DNA of 44,121 bases from a virus. A program made the position numbers and the translations under genes. Below the pieces are notes generated by a model. The model was not told the DNA's origin. It was given only the letters and a program-made list of their open reading frames with translations, and did not search any database. The stretch's first letter is position 1. Every line of letters starts with the position of its first letter. Location of the stretch: IMG/VR virus record IMGVR_UViG_3300034012_002031, positions 1-44,121 of that record; one strand, 5' to 3'. Below are positions 6,485 to 16,166 of the stretch, piece by piece.

Positions 6485-9400
6485 CCGTGTCGAACGGGAA
6501 GAGCTGCTGGAACATCGACCGCGAGCTGGGGTTGGGTGCACCACCACCACCGCCCCCACCGCCTTGCGGCGCCTGGCCCTGCGGGCCCTTGGGCGGCAGC
6601 ACGCCAGGCACCCCACGGGTGTTGGGGGCCACGGGCATCAGGCGCAACTGACGCGCTGCTTGGCCCTGCGGGGTGAAGATGGGCTGGACGGTGTCTCGCA
6701 GTTGCGAGGGCCGCGGTTCTTCAGGCGCGATGTAGTTCAGCGCAGGGGTCACCGCGGTACGGCCGACCGACACGCCCATGGCGCCCAGTTTGTCGAGCAG
6801 CCTGTTGGCAATGCTGGTCTGCTGCTTGGCTGTCTTGCCCTTTTCGAGCAGCAACGCCATCAGTTCTGGGTCCTTGGCGGCGTTCTCCATGACCTGGCGC
6901 ACGGTCGCATTGGGCAGCGCGTCAAAGATTTGGCGGACAGCCTTGGAGCCGGCCGCGGCGGCGATCAGGGAGTTGCCTCCAGGGGTGATTGAAGTGCCGA
7001 GCTTAGAGCCCACAACCCGAAGCCCAAGCTCAGTGACGGCATCTGCCCCTTCAATGAGGTTGTCGATCGGGATGCCGTTATTGACCGCCGTCTCAACCTT
7101 CACCATCGGATTGATGAGCCGCTTGAGATTTTTGATGTCCGACAGAGACATGGCGCCACTCGCACGCATGATGTTGACGAGCGACGGCTGCGTACGCGAC
7201 AGGGGCTCAAAGAGCGCGTCGTTGTAGGCGGAGATGCTGAACTTCCCCGACAGGCCGCCCGCCTTTGTGTAGGCGTAATCGAGCACCGTTGAACGCAGGC
7301 CATCCAGCGCGTCCGGGCCGCCCGCCTTGGCCAGTTGCGTGATCCGGGTAAAGCCCTTGACGGGGTTGCGACTGTTGATGATGTCGCCGATGACGCGGGT
7401 GGGGTTCTCCGAAGACAGAACCTGCGCAAATGCTGTCTGGCCGAGGAGATTCTTCTCGATAACGCTGTTCTGGCTCTTAACTTGCAGCAGCAGGTTTTGC
7501 GCATGCGTGGCGTCGCGCAGATCGTCCATGATGCCCAGTTTGTTGAGCATGGTCTCGTTCTGCTGAGCAAAGCGCGTGAGCTTGGCCGTGTTCAACTGCT
7601 GGACGTAGGCGTTCTTGGTCTTGTCGTACACGGTCTCAATCGCGTCAGCGGCAAGAAGGCGCAGCACGCGGTTCTGTGCATCACGAACTGACACGACGCC
7701 TGTATCAGACAGTTCGGCCATGGGCTTGAACATCTGCGCCTGAGGGCTGTTCTTGCCGAACTTGGTCACCGCTTCGTCGTATTGCGTGCGGAGAAACTTC
7801 ACGGCGTCTTCCACCTGCTCCATGCGCTGCATGGTGACGTCGGCATTGGAGCCGAATGCCCGGGAGACCAGAATCTCAGCAGGAATCTTCTCCGCCCCGC
7901 CACGGGCCTTGCCGCCGGTGATGGATGCAGTCTTTGCAAAGGTACGTGTAAAGGTGTCGTTCAGTGCGCTAGAGAAGGCGCGAGCCTGGTCAAGAATGGG
8001 GTTCTTGACCGTGCTCAAGTCGTCAAGCAGAGAGCTGGCAACCTTGGCGTACATCTCCGCGTTGGCTGGGTCATTGCGCGCTGCCTCCAACAGGTTGGAA
8101 CGGTAGTTCACAAGCTCAGACAGCGGAACAGGCTTTGGTGTGGCGATAAAGGAGCCCGGCACCTTGCCGGTGTCCAAGAACTCTTGCGTGTTGCGCCCAA
8201 GCTTGTACTTCTGCACGGCAGCCTGGTCCAGGCCAAAGCTGTCCATGATCCTGCGGACCATGTCAGGGACAGCCTGGTCGTAGACCGCGTCACCGACCTC
8301 TGCTGCGCGGGCCAAGAACATGTCGGCCGTCTGCTTTGGCGCAAGGCTCGGTGCCACCAGCTTTACGTCCTGGAAGGTGACGGTCTTGGGGCGATCCTTG
8401 CCGTAGTCCCACCCGCTTTGCACCGTCGTCAGGGTCTTTTTCTGCACCGGCGTCGTCAACTGCCTGATGGCTTCGGTCCAAAGCTCGCGCTCCGCCATCC
8501 GTGCCTGGCTGAGTGCAAGTTCTGTTTCGGTCTTGATGATGTCGCCGATCTGGGCGCGGGCACCGGGCGTATCCTTGGTGATCTGCGCAATCTTCATTGC
8601 AGAGTTGGCATCGGCCTGTGCCAGGCGCGCGTCCAACGCGGCGCGGAACCTGGTGTCACGAAGCTGAGCCGCCGCCCGCAGTGCGGCTGGGTTGCCCGTC
8701 ATGGTCTGCAGGTTTTTGATGAGAAGCTCGTACGCCGCCATCGCGTCCTTGCCCTGCTTTGCCGTCTGCGCGCCAAACTGCTTGTGGAAGTCCCCCAGCG
8801 ACTTCTCCAAGTCCATCAGAGTAGGACTGGCCGTCTTTTGCGCCGCGGTCGGAGCAACCCCTTGCGGCAACTGCTGCCGCAGCGCCGCGATCAGCGCCGC
8901 CGGGTCTTCCTTGTTTTTCTCCAAGGCATCGAGCAGGATGTTCACTGCCTTGTCTTCCATCCTGGCGGACTGCGTGGCTTTCGCCCCGCGAGCGTACTGA
9001 AGGCCTTGCTTGGTAAGGTTCACGCCCTCCACCAGCAGCCTGCCTGGAGAGAGAACCCCGGCCGTGACTTCTGCTCCTAGCCGTGCCCCCGTCTGACCAG
9101 GGAAAAACGCTTCAGCAGTGCCGCCCGCTACCCCCATAGCAGCGGCAGTGCCCGCCTCTGTTGCCATGAAAACACCCGGGCTTCGGCGGGCCGACTCTCC
9201 AACCGCGGACAAGAACCGAGAAACGCGGTTGCCCGTCATGTAAGGAATGCCGAATGCCGCTGGCGCAGTCGAAAGGGCAGAGCCAAAGGTCTTGCCGCCC
9301 TCGCGGTAGGGCACCAAATCGTCCCGCGGCACAGCCGGGAACCAGCGGTCAAGCTCCTGGCCAAACAAGTATCCTGCCCCAATGCCGAAGAGGGTCGTGG

Positions 9401-9761
9401 CGACCGGATAGGCAGGTGTGAGCGGGCCCAAGACAGGCAACACGGCAGGTGCCGTTTTTATGCCGAATTGCGCACCCGCCAAGGCGCCAGCCGCAACAGG
9501 CATGTCACGACCTGCGCCTTGGAGAGTGCCAAGGGCGACCTGTTCCATGCGCTGAGACGCGGTTGGGCGAGCCTCTTCCAACAGGGCATCCATCCCGGCG
9601 GAAAACTCGGTCGTTGGGGGCTCTTGAAAGGCTTTGAAGGGCTCGCTGATTGCCTTGGGCACGGGCACGCCCAAAACGCGGCTGCCTCCTTCAAACCTGG
9701 TGGGCACGTCCTCAAGAAGAGCATCCATTCCAGAAGCCGTCTTGTCTTTTTCGTCTGCCAT
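6438..9761 (-). CDS. large internal virion / ejection-type protein (1107 aa)
   Basis: A 1107-residue protein at the end of the late operon. Near the N-terminus the motif GMDALLE occurs twice (residues 11-17 and about 56-62). Residues about 80-140 contain Gly/Ala-rich hydrophobic stretches (AAGALAGAQFG, TLFGIGAGYLFG), followed by another at about 195-235. The centre is long and helical with many Gln, Lys and Asp residues, including RELWTEAIRQLTT and repeated amphipathic helices. The C-terminal 80 residues are Pro/Gly-rich with an octaglycine run. No enzymatic motif was recognised. The size, helical content, hydrophobic segments and position fit proteins packaged in the capsid and ejected with DNA. 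A GGAG site lies 8 nt from the ATG. Function is inferred from context. Confidence 0.7.
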   Translation of the reverse strand: MADEKDKTASGMDALLEDVPTRFEGGSRVLGVPVPKAISEPFKAFQEPPTTEFSAGMDALLEEARPTASQRMEQVALGTLQGAGRDMPVAAGALAGAQFGIKTAPAVLPVLGPLTPAYPVATTLFGIGAGYLFGQELDRWFPAVPRDDLVPYREGGKTFGSALSTAPAAFGIPYMTGNRVSRFLSAVGESARRSPGVFMATEAGTAAAMGVAGGTAEAFFPGQTGARLGAEVTAGVLSPGRLLVEGVNLTKQGLQYARGAKATQSARMEDKAVNILLDALEKNKEDPAALIAALRQQLPQGVAPTAAQKTASPTLMDLEKSLGDFHKQFGAQTAKQGKDAMAAYELLIKNLQTMTGNPAALRAAAQLRDTRFRAALDARLAQADANSAMKIAQITKDTPGARAQIGDIIKTETELALSQARMAERELWTEAIRQLTTPVQKKTLTTVQSGWDYGKDRPKTVTFQDVKLVAPSLAPKQTADMFLARAAEVGDAVYDQAVPDMVRRIMDSFGLDQAAVQKYKLGRNTQEFLDTGKVPGSFIATPKPVPLSELVNYRSNLLEAARNDPANAEMYAKVASSLLDDLSTVKNPILDQARAFSSALNDTFTRTFAKTASITGGKARGGAEKIPAEILVSRAFGSNADVTMQRMEQVEDAVKFLRTQYDEAVTKFGKNSPQAQMFKPMAELSDTGVVSVRDAQNRVLRLLAADAIETVYDKTKNAYVQQLNTAKLTRFAQQNETMLNKLGIMDDLRDATHAQNLLLQVKSQNSVIEKNLLGQTAFAQVLSSENPTRVIGDIINSRNPVKGFTRITQLAKAGGPDALDGLRSTVLDYAYTKAGGLSGKFSISAYNDALFEPLSRTQPSLVNIMRASGAMSLSDIKNLKRLINPMVKVETAVNNGIPIDNLIEGADAVTELGLRVVGSKLGTSITPGGNSLIAAAAGSKAVRQIFDALPNATVRQVMENAAKDPELMALLLEKGKTAKQQTSIANRLLDKLGAMGVSVGRTAVTPALNYIAPEEPRPSQLRDTVQPIFTPQGQAARQLRLMPVAPNTRGVPGVLPPKGPQGQAPQGGGGGGGGAPNPSSRSMFQQLFPFDTVSPLVAAAQQPAPPT

Positions 9762-9773
9762 GCTGCTGCTCCG

Positions 9774-11798
9774 TTACTGAGGGGCCCTGATGCGCTTCAA
9801 GGTCACGCCGTTCACAAGCACCTCTGTGCCGGGAGGATACCTGCGAATGTCTGCCTCAGAATATACAGCCGGAGGAAGCCCAAGCTGGCCCAGGAACTTC
9901 TGGTACTCCATGGCTTTTTCGCGCGCTTTGCCCTTGTCCTCTGGAGAGAGTCCAGAGTCGTCGGCCCCCATCTTCCGGTAGGACGCGATCCCCTCGCGCA
10001 GGACTTGACCAAGGGCGATGAGACGCGTGCCGTACACGTCAGGGTCAGTCCACGCGCTTGGCTGGATCGCCATGACCTTGTCGATGTTTTTCTGTTCCCA
10101 GACACTGCCGGCCACGCTCTTGAGCATGGCCTCTTTCAAGCGCTCTGCCATAAGTTCAGCGTTCTTGCGTGCCAAAGTTACCGAGGATGCAGGGTCGCCC
10201 AGACCAGGGATGGCCGACACGCCGGCAACCGCCGCCGCGCCCGGGCCCGCCACATCAAACCGGGTGGCCCATAGCGTCATGGGCCGTGGTCCTTGAGCCG
10301 CGGCACCTGCTGCGGGCGCACCTGCAGCCGGAGCCGCCGGAGCCCCAGGCGCAGCGCCGGCGGGCACTGCCGCAGGAGCCGCGGCACCCGCTTCCGGAGC
10401 AGCAGGGCGAGCCCCTGCCGTGGGGTTCATCACCGGTTGCGGCACGGTTGGCAGACCCAGTCTCTTGCGGGCCGCCTCGGCCTGCGCGACGAAGTCGGGG
10501 AGCACGCCCGGCACCTGCACGATGCCTGGGATTCTCGTGACAGGGTCGACCTTGAGCTCTTGCCGTCCCAGTTTGAACTGCATGATGGCAGAGGCCATCA
10601 GCTTGTCCTCTTCGGGCTTGGTCAGGCCTTGGGCGTACCTCTCCGTGAGGCCGGGCATGTTGACGACGTTCCACTGCCAGTCGCCCTTGCCCCAGATCGA
10701 GTCGCCCATCTTGAGCTTCTGAGCTTGAAGCTTGGCGTCAGCGCGCAGGACGTCCTTGAAGATGTCAGTCTTGCGCTTGAGCAGTTCGTTGTTCTGGGTG
10801 ACGACCTGGTCAATGTCCTTCTCGCCCTGTTGAAGGGCCAGGACCTTGATCTGCCGGTCAATCTTGTCCATGGCCTCCAACTGCCTGCCAATCGCCGTCG
10901 GCAGCGTCTTGGTGGCCCCTGCCAGGCGCGAGAAGAAGCTGCCCTTGAGCGGGCGGCCTCCTTCGTCGACGTTGGCCGCAAAGCCAAAGGCCCGCTGGCC
11001 CAGCTCAAACAGCATCTGGGCTTCCGACAGCTTCCTGTCAGCGCCCAACGCCTTCTGGTACTCCGGCAGACGCGCCTCCATGGCCTTTGTCAGGGTTGGC
11101 ACAGCGGCAGGGGACCGCGTCAGGAGCTTGTTCATTTCTGCTTTGGCACTGCTGACCATCGCAGGGTCGTACAGCATGTCCTCGTCTTCCCGAGCGGTAC
11201 CGTCAGCAGGGGTCACGCCGCTCGGATTAGACCCCGCTTGAAAACGCTGGACGGGGCCGCCGCGGGCCATCTGCACGGGCGGCGGACCTTCTGCCGGGGG
11301 CGCGCCGGCGCCGCCCATCAGCGCCGCAATGCCGCCGTCTTGCGGGGGAGGCGCCATCTCTGCGCCCGGTGTGCCGGGGCCCATGGGCGGTGCACCAGGA
11401 GGCGGGCCGCCAGGGGCTGCTCCTTGGGGCCCAGGAGGCGCCATCGGGGGCTGTGGCCCTTGGGCCATGGCTTGTGAAGGGGGCAGCGCGCCAATCCCGC
11501 CGCCTTGGGCGAGAATAGGCTGGAGCATCGCGAGCACGGACTCGGGGGTCTCCGTGGCAGCGGCGTAGCCGACCATGTCGGCCAGTTCGTCGCGGCGCGC
11601 GTCGATCGAGCGCATGTCCCCGCGCAGGTTGTTCATGAGGATTTCGGGGGAATCCGGACGGCGTTCGAGGTACTTGCCCTCGCCCTCATCCTGGTCTTCG
11701 CCCTCGCCCTCATCCTCGTCTTCGCTCATGGAGTCCATGAACCCCTGCATGATCCCGACGTTCTCGACGTCGTCGTCGCCCATCATTTTTTCTTTCAT
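9774..11798 (-). CDS. virion structural / ejection-type protein (674 aa), acidic N-terminus and Pro/Gly-rich linkers
   Basis: The first 45 residues include an extreme acidic run (EDEDEGEGEDQDEGEGK). A Pro/Gly/Met-rich disordered region spans about 98-175 and ends in MARGGPVQRFQAG (177-189), one of the recurring GG motifs of this window. Residues about 205-400 are helical (ELGQRAFGFAANVD, TLPTAIGRQLEAMDKIDRQIKVLALQQGEKDIDQ). An Ala/Pro linker lies around 470-500, and the C-terminal helical part ends in PPGTEVLVNGVTLKRIRAP. No catalytic motif is visible. It is probably an internal head or tail protein, because it sits in the four-gene block with the other large low-complexity virion proteins and uses the same linker style. 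An AAGGGG ribosome site precedes the ATG. Confidence 0.7.
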   Translation of the reverse strand: MKEKMMGDDDVENVGIMQGFMDSMSEDEDEGEGEDQDEGEGKYLERRPDSPEILMNNLRGDMRSIDARRDELADMVGYAAATETPESVLAMLQPILAQGGGIGALPPSQAMAQGPQPPMAPPGPQGAAPGGPPPGAPPMGPGTPGAEMAPPPQDGGIAALMGGAGAPPAEGPPPVQMARGGPVQRFQAGSNPSGVTPADGTAREDEDMLYDPAMVSSAKAEMNKLLTRSPAAVPTLTKAMEARLPEYQKALGADRKLSEAQMLFELGQRAFGFAANVDEGGRPLKGSFFSRLAGATKTLPTAIGRQLEAMDKIDRQIKVLALQQGEKDIDQVVTQNNELLKRKTDIFKDVLRADAKLQAQKLKMGDSIWGKGDWQWNVVNMPGLTERYAQGLTKPEEDKLMASAIMQFKLGRQELKVDPVTRIPGIVQVPGVLPDFVAQAEAARKRLGLPTVPQPVMNPTAGARPAAPEAGAAAPAAVPAGAAPGAPAAPAAGAPAAGAAAQGPRPMTLWATRFDVAGPGAAAVAGVSAIPGLGDPASSVTLARKNAELMAERLKEAMLKSVAGSVWEQKNIDKVMAIQPSAWTDPDVYGTRLIALGQVLREGIASYRKMGADDSGLSPEDKGKAREKAMEYQKFLGQLGLPPAVYSEADIRRYPPGTEVLVNGVTLKRIRAPQ

Positions 11799-11813
11799 GT
11801 TGACCCCTTACCT

Positions 11814-13760
11814 TCAACCAAAAAGTCCCATTTTCTTCGCCCCCGCGGCCGTCGCGAGCGCGCCCAAGCCGACGCCTACGGCTTGCTGGAACGGGCTGGC
11901 AGTCGGCTGGCTGGCCACCTGCGTCGACATCTGGCTCGACGGGGCACCCTTGTAGATGTCCGACAGGAAGCCTGCCTGCTGGTACGGGGCGTAAACCTTC
12001 TGCAACTGGTTGGCGCGCGCGGCGTCTGCCTTCTGCTGATCCAAGGCCTGCTGCGCCTGGCCGACGTTGTACAGGAAGTTGATGTCGCCCTGTTGCAGCG
12101 CCTGCGCGGTCTGACCCAGCGCGCCTTGTTGCACGCCGAGTTGACCGAGTTGACCGGCCATCTGACCAAGGCCCTGGGCCTGAGCCTGGCCAATGCCAAA
12201 CTGCTGCCCGGCCAACTGCCCGATGCCCTGGCCAAGGCCTTGGAACTGCTGGCCCTGCTGGCCGTAGATGTTGGCGATCTGGCCGCCCATCTGGCCGTAC
12301 TGGCCCGCCTGCTGCGTCAGGAGGTTGGCGATGTTCTGGTTGATCGCCGCCTCTTGCCCGGCCAGCGCGCCTTGCTGCGAGGCCATGTTGCCATACTGCT
12401 GCCCTGCTTGGAGGAACTGGCCCGCGGCCCCCTGCCCAAGCTGCGCCTGCTGCACGCCCAACTGGCCCAAGCCCTGCCCGGCGGCAATCTGGTTCTGTGC
12501 CAGGTTGCCGTACAGCCCTGCCGCGCCCTGATTGAGGCCCGCTTGCTGCGCTGCAGCAGAAACCTGCCCCTGGCCCGCGGCCATGAGTTGCTGGGCGGCA
12601 TTCTGGCCAAGACCCGCCTGCTGGGCGGCAACCTGTGCTTGCTGCGTGCCAAGCTGGCCAATGCCCTGCCCGGCCTGCAGTTGGCGCTGTTGCTGCTGCT
12701 CAAACGTGGCCTGCGCCTGTGCCTGCGCCTGGGAGTACCCCTGGGACAGGAGGTTGGCAATTGTGCTGGCCTTCTGGTCCATCAGATTGCGCTCCATCTC
12801 GGCGCGCTGTACACCCTCCCGCTCGCCGCCAAACGCACCCGCACGGACAGCCTGCGCGGCCAGCCCCTGCTGGGCGATCGCGCCCTGGCGGTTGATCTGG
12901 CGCATGGTCTCGTCGATCACCTGCTGCCGGTACGGGTCCATGAAGGACTGCGCAGACGACGGATCGTACGCCTGCTGCGCCCCGCCGAGCGTGCCGATGC
13001 CCTGGCTCAGCGCCTGCTCGGCCTGGCCAAAACCCGGCTGGTTGGTGGCCATTGCAGAGGCCAGAGCCCCGCCGTACATGGCGTTGACTCCCTGCTCCAT
13101 TCCGGGGGCCTGCGCCGATCGCGCAGCCATCTGCTGGGCCGTGCTCAGGCCCCCAAGGCCCTGACCAATGGCCTCCGTGGCCGGCGCAAGGTTGGCCTGG
13201 CTGGACTGGGCCGCCATGTTCTGGGCCGTGGTCAGCGATCCGAGGCCCCTGCTGATGTCCTGGTAGGCCGGGTTGAACCGGGCGGACGTGTCGGAGGCCA
13301 AGGCCCGCTGGCCTGCCGTGCCCAGGTAGCCAAGCCCCTGGGAGATTGGGGCAAGGCCCGCTGCCATGTTGGCAGTGGCGCCCCCAGCTTGCTGCATGGC
13401 CCGCTGTGCGTCGGTGAACTGCGCCCGGGTGTCGGCGCCGCGCAGGATGTCAGCGGCCTCGGCCGTGGTGCCATAGGCCCCGCCCAGTGCCTGGTTGGCC
13501 GCCGTCATATAGGGGGTGAAGGCCCCCACCCCCAGGGCCGTTGCCGCGTTAATCGCGGTTGTCTGAGGGCCAGTAAACCCCTCTACTTGATAGGCGGGGA
13601 GCTGCTCGCCCAGCGGAGTACGCTGACCGATGACGTTGCCCTGGTCATCGATGATGTTGTTGTAGGCGAGTGCTTGGGCCTGCTGAAGGAGCTTGACCTT
13701 GTACGCCTCGATCTTCGGGTCTTCCCGGATAATTTGTTGGGTGACGGTCTGGTCTGACAT
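11814..13760 (-). CDS. Gln/Ala/Gly-rich repeat virion protein (648 aa), probable ejection protein
   Basis: The N-terminus (QTVTQQIIREDPKIEAYKVKLLQQAQAL) and the following GFTGPQTTAINAATALGVGAFTPYM segment are familiar from large phage internal proteins. From residue about 90 to 600 the sequence is a series of short imperfect helical repeats in Q, A, G and L (GQGLGQLGVQQAQLG, AAQQAGLNQGAAG), which suggests a long helical rod or coiled bundle. A more basic insert around 270-330 (SFMDPYRQQVIDETMRQINRQ) is non-repetitive. The last 45 residues include a helical, Gly/Ala-rich end, GVGLGALATAAGAKKMG. No enzyme motif is visible. The long antisense reading frames across this gene result from its biased codons. 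AAGG lies 8 nt before the ATG. Confidence 0.7.
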   Translation of the reverse strand: MSDQTVTQQIIREDPKIEAYKVKLLQQAQALAYNNIIDDQGNVIGQRTPLGEQLPAYQVEGFTGPQTTAINAATALGVGAFTPYMTAANQALGGAYGTTAEAADILRGADTRAQFTDAQRAMQQAGGATANMAAGLAPISQGLGYLGTAGQRALASDTSARFNPAYQDISRGLGSLTTAQNMAAQSSQANLAPATEAIGQGLGGLSTAQQMAARSAQAPGMEQGVNAMYGGALASAMATNQPGFGQAEQALSQGIGTLGGAQQAYDPSSAQSFMDPYRQQVIDETMRQINRQGAIAQQGLAAQAVRAGAFGGEREGVQRAEMERNLMDQKASTIANLLSQGYSQAQAQAQATFEQQQQRQLQAGQGIGQLGTQQAQVAAQQAGLGQNAAQQLMAAGQGQVSAAAQQAGLNQGAAGLYGNLAQNQIAAGQGLGQLGVQQAQLGQGAAGQFLQAGQQYGNMASQQGALAGQEAAINQNIANLLTQQAGQYGQMGGQIANIYGQQGQQFQGLGQGIGQLAGQQFGIGQAQAQGLGQMAGQLGQLGVQQGALGQTAQALQQGDINFLYNVGQAQQALDQQKADAARANQLQKVYAPYQQAGFLSDIYKGAPSSQMSTQVASQPTASPFQQAVGVGLGALATAAGAKKMGLFG

Positions 13761-13763
13761 GGG

Positions 13764-16058
13764 TTACGCCTTTACAGCTCCGCCTTCGAGCTTTTTCATG
13801 AGTTTGTACATGCGCGCAGCTCCCTTGCGTCGGCTGCCGCCCCCAGCGTTGCGCACCGCCCTGGCGGTGAAGACAAACTCGCCGTCCGACAGCATGGCCG
13901 GAATGGAGTCCGAAGTGCCGGTGCCCGGGCCGTTGATCGGGCCCGTCTTGCGCGGAAACTCCGTCGGCGTCGGCTGGCCGCCCTTTGCGAGCCTCTGCGG
14001 CTGACCGTACAACATGGGCACTCCGTACAGGCCCGCCATGTTGTAGGGCTGCGGTATCCCCGCGGGGCTACGGCTGAAACCTCCGGGGGCCGAGATTCCT
14101 GGGGCGCCCATTGGCGCCGGGGCATACCCAGAAGTTGGGATATCCACCATGGGCGGGCGCACCATAGGCGGCCTATAGCCAGAGTCCAGGCCCCCAGTGA
14201 ACATACTGGGGTTATCCCTCATGTAGTCGATGCCGGTGTAGTCCCGATTGAAGGCTGGATTCGGGTCAGCAGGCGACGACTTCGTGCCCCCAAAAGCGGC
14301 CACGGTGCCGTAAGTCAGCGCAGCCGCCGGGCCATACTGGCGCAGGAGACTGACGTCGCTGGGCAGGCCCGGGCGGCTCGGCGAGATGTTCTCGCTGTAG
14401 AAGTCCTTGGCGTCTTGGGCCATGCGATCAAAAAAGCCCGGAGCATTTGTCGGAACAGGTGCCGATGCACTTGGAGCCGGTGCTCCCGGGGTCGCAGCGC
14501 TCGGAGCCGCTGCACTTGGCGCCGTTGCCCCCGGGGCCGCAGGCGCGGTACCCGCTGGCGCAACGCCAGGTCCAGCGGTAGGATTAAATTCCAGCGGCGT
14601 CTGGGTGAACGTGCTCATTGGACTGGAGGTTGGCATCGAATAAGACCTGGCACCGCCGCCCATGTCGTAACTGTACTGGCCTGTGATCCTGCCAGGGTAC
14701 GTCTCCTGCAGGCGTGCGAGGCGACCAATATCGCCTTGTTGCGCTGCCTGCTGCGCCATGACTTGAGGGTAGTCAGCTATCCCGCCAGGGACATCAGGTA
14801 TGAACCTGGCCGCCTGAGCAGTGCCGCCATAGTTCAGCGACTCCACCGGAGACATGAGGTCTGCAGCGGTCCCGATAGGACCTGGAGCACCTGGTTGAGC
14901 GGCGTTTTGCGCCGCGATCTCGCCGCTCCTGAAGCCCTCTTGAGCTCTTTGGCGTATGTCTTCCGCGGTCACGCGACCTTCGTCCAACAGGCCAGTGTTG
15001 TTTCGCACGCCGGCCATAGCTGCTGCGGAAGCGCCGGACATCAGGCCCATGCGCAAGGCATCCTTTGTGCTCATGCCGCCAAGTTTGCCCACGCCAGCGC
15101 CAATGACGCCGGTAGCCAGCCCGGTATTCAAGGCAGAACCCGCAACGCCCGGCAGGTAATTGCCGACTGCCGCCATGGGGTTGGTGCCCATGACCGTCCC
15201 GCCACCACCGATGTAGCCCATGGCGCCGGAGATCAGAGCGTCCTTCATTGAGCCGCCGCCAAGGAGTGTGGCCCCCGCGCTGCCCAGGGCCGCCGCTCCG
15301 GCGGTAGTACTGGCCAGGCCAATGCCTGCTGGCCCGAGGACCGTGGCCAATGCAACGGTCAGCAGGATTCGACCGACGGGGGACTTGGCGACCTTCTTGA
15401 CGACGTTGACAACCGACTTGACAACGCCCTTGATTGCCTTGGCAACCTTCTTCAAGAAGAACTCAGGCATGCCCGTGTTCGGGTTGATCGTGCCTGCACC
15501 ACCACGGCTCTTCAGAAGCTGCGCCTCCTCTGGGGTGATGTGCGCCAGCATGCTATCGCCACGGCGCCCCTGAGAGGCCAGATACGAGGCAACATCGGCC
15601 AGGCCGCCTTGGGCCATGGGCATCGCTCCCATGCCCTCCATCGGAGGCTCCTCCATCATGGGGGCTTGCGCCCCCTGGATAGAGGTCATCTTCAACTCGT
15701 TGAGCACCGTCAGGACAGCGCCGAGGAACTCGGGGTCGTACTCTTCAGGGATGTCTTCGGGGTCGACAACGTCGTCGCGGATGAGCTCCTCGCGCATCTG
15801 CTTGTAACGGTCAGGGCGTTGGGAGAGCTGCTCAAACACCTCGATGAGCTGCTCAAGCTCTGACGGGGTAAGCTCCAGCTCCTGCATGTTCTCACGCAGG
15901 GCCTGGCGGAGCATGTCCTGCTCCTCCGGCCGGGCCATCCCAAGGGCGGTTTGCGCAGCGTCGTACGCGTCAAAACTGGTCACCGCAGGCATCTCAGATG
16001 CCTGGTCGTCCCGCATGCCTGCCCCTTGGGGCAGCGCCATGATGCCTTCATTCGCCAT
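13764..16058 (-). CDS. large virion protein with amphipathic/transmembrane segment and conserved phage C-terminal domain (764 aa)
   Basis: The start is ATG 16058 (MANEGIMAL) with AAGGA upstream; the longer frame has no ribosome site. Residues about 30-125 are acidic and helical. MAQGGLADV occurs at 148-156. Residues about 198-225 form a strongly basic amphipathic helix (FFLKKVAKAIKGVVKSVVNV), followed by a hydrophobic segment at about 230-260 (ILLTVALATVLGPAGIGLAS). A helix and membrane segment of this kind suggests membrane penetration during DNA ejection. The middle is Gly/Ala-rich, then an Ala/Pro/Ser linker. The C-terminal 60 residues (IPAMLSDGEFVFTARAVRN, then ARMYKLMKKLEGG) are a widespread phage structural module. 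It is probably an internal virion protein. A candidate promoter lies upstream. Confidence 0.75.
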   Translation of the reverse strand: MANEGIMALPQGAGMRDDQASEMPAVTSFDAYDAAQTALGMARPEEQDMLRQALRENMQELELTPSELEQLIEVFEQLSQRPDRYKQMREELIRDDVVDPEDIPEEYDPEFLGAVLTVLNELKMTSIQGAQAPMMEEPPMEGMGAMPMAQGGLADVASYLASQGRRGDSMLAHITPEEAQLLKSRGGAGTINPNTGMPEFFLKKVAKAIKGVVKSVVNVVKKVAKSPVGRILLTVALATVLGPAGIGLASTTAGAAALGSAGATLLGGGSMKDALISGAMGYIGGGGTVMGTNPMAAVGNYLPGVAGSALNTGLATGVIGAGVGKLGGMSTKDALRMGLMSGASAAAMAGVRNNTGLLDEGRVTAEDIRQRAQEGFRSGEIAAQNAAQPGAPGPIGTAADLMSPVESLNYGGTAQAARFIPDVPGGIADYPQVMAQQAAQQGDIGRLARLQETYPGRITGQYSYDMGGGARSYSMPTSSPMSTFTQTPLEFNPTAGPGVAPAGTAPAAPGATAPSAAAPSAATPGAPAPSASAPVPTNAPGFFDRMAQDAKDFYSENISPSRPGLPSDVSLLRQYGPAAALTYGTVAAFGGTKSSPADPNPAFNRDYTGIDYMRDNPSMFTGGLDSGYRPPMVRPPMVDIPTSGYAPAPMGAPGISAPGGFSRSPAGIPQPYNMAGLYGVPMLYGQPQRLAKGGQPTPTEFPRKTGPINGPGTGTSDSIPAMLSDGEFVFTARAVRNAGGGSRRKGAARMYKLMKKLEGGAVKA

Positions 16059-16132
16059 AGTTGTCCTTTCCGAGTGTGGCCAGTGGCCCTGCATGGGGCC
16101 GCGCGCCTGGAAAGGACGCGAGATTTGACCCA

Positions 16133-16162
16133 ATTATCCGATATAGCTGGCCCGGTTGTCTA
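16133..16162 (-). promoter_or_regulatory. candidate sigma70-like promoter upstream of the 764-aa virion gene
   Basis: On the minus strand TAGACA (16157-16162) and GATAAT (16133-16138) are separated by 18 nt, in the 108-nt gap (16059-16166) that is otherwise without a gene. The same gap also holds a short GC hairpin without a T-run. This is a consensus match by eye only; late phage promoters often differ from host consensus. Confidence 0.3.
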
Positions 16163-16166
16163 CGGG

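Noticed and set aside
7782-9080. 432-codon plus-strand frame within the 1107-aa virion gene
   Set aside because: Antisense of a real gene; Leu/Arg/His/Gln-rich with no domain, no ribosome site and opposite to the operon direction.
11505-13757. Long open frames on the plus strand opposite the Gln/Ala-rich and Pro/Gly-rich genes (up to 750 codons)
   Set aside because: They mirror the codon bias of low-complexity genes (Leu/Arg/Gly-rich antisense), have no ribosome sites or recognised domains, and the minus-strand proteins are clearly real.
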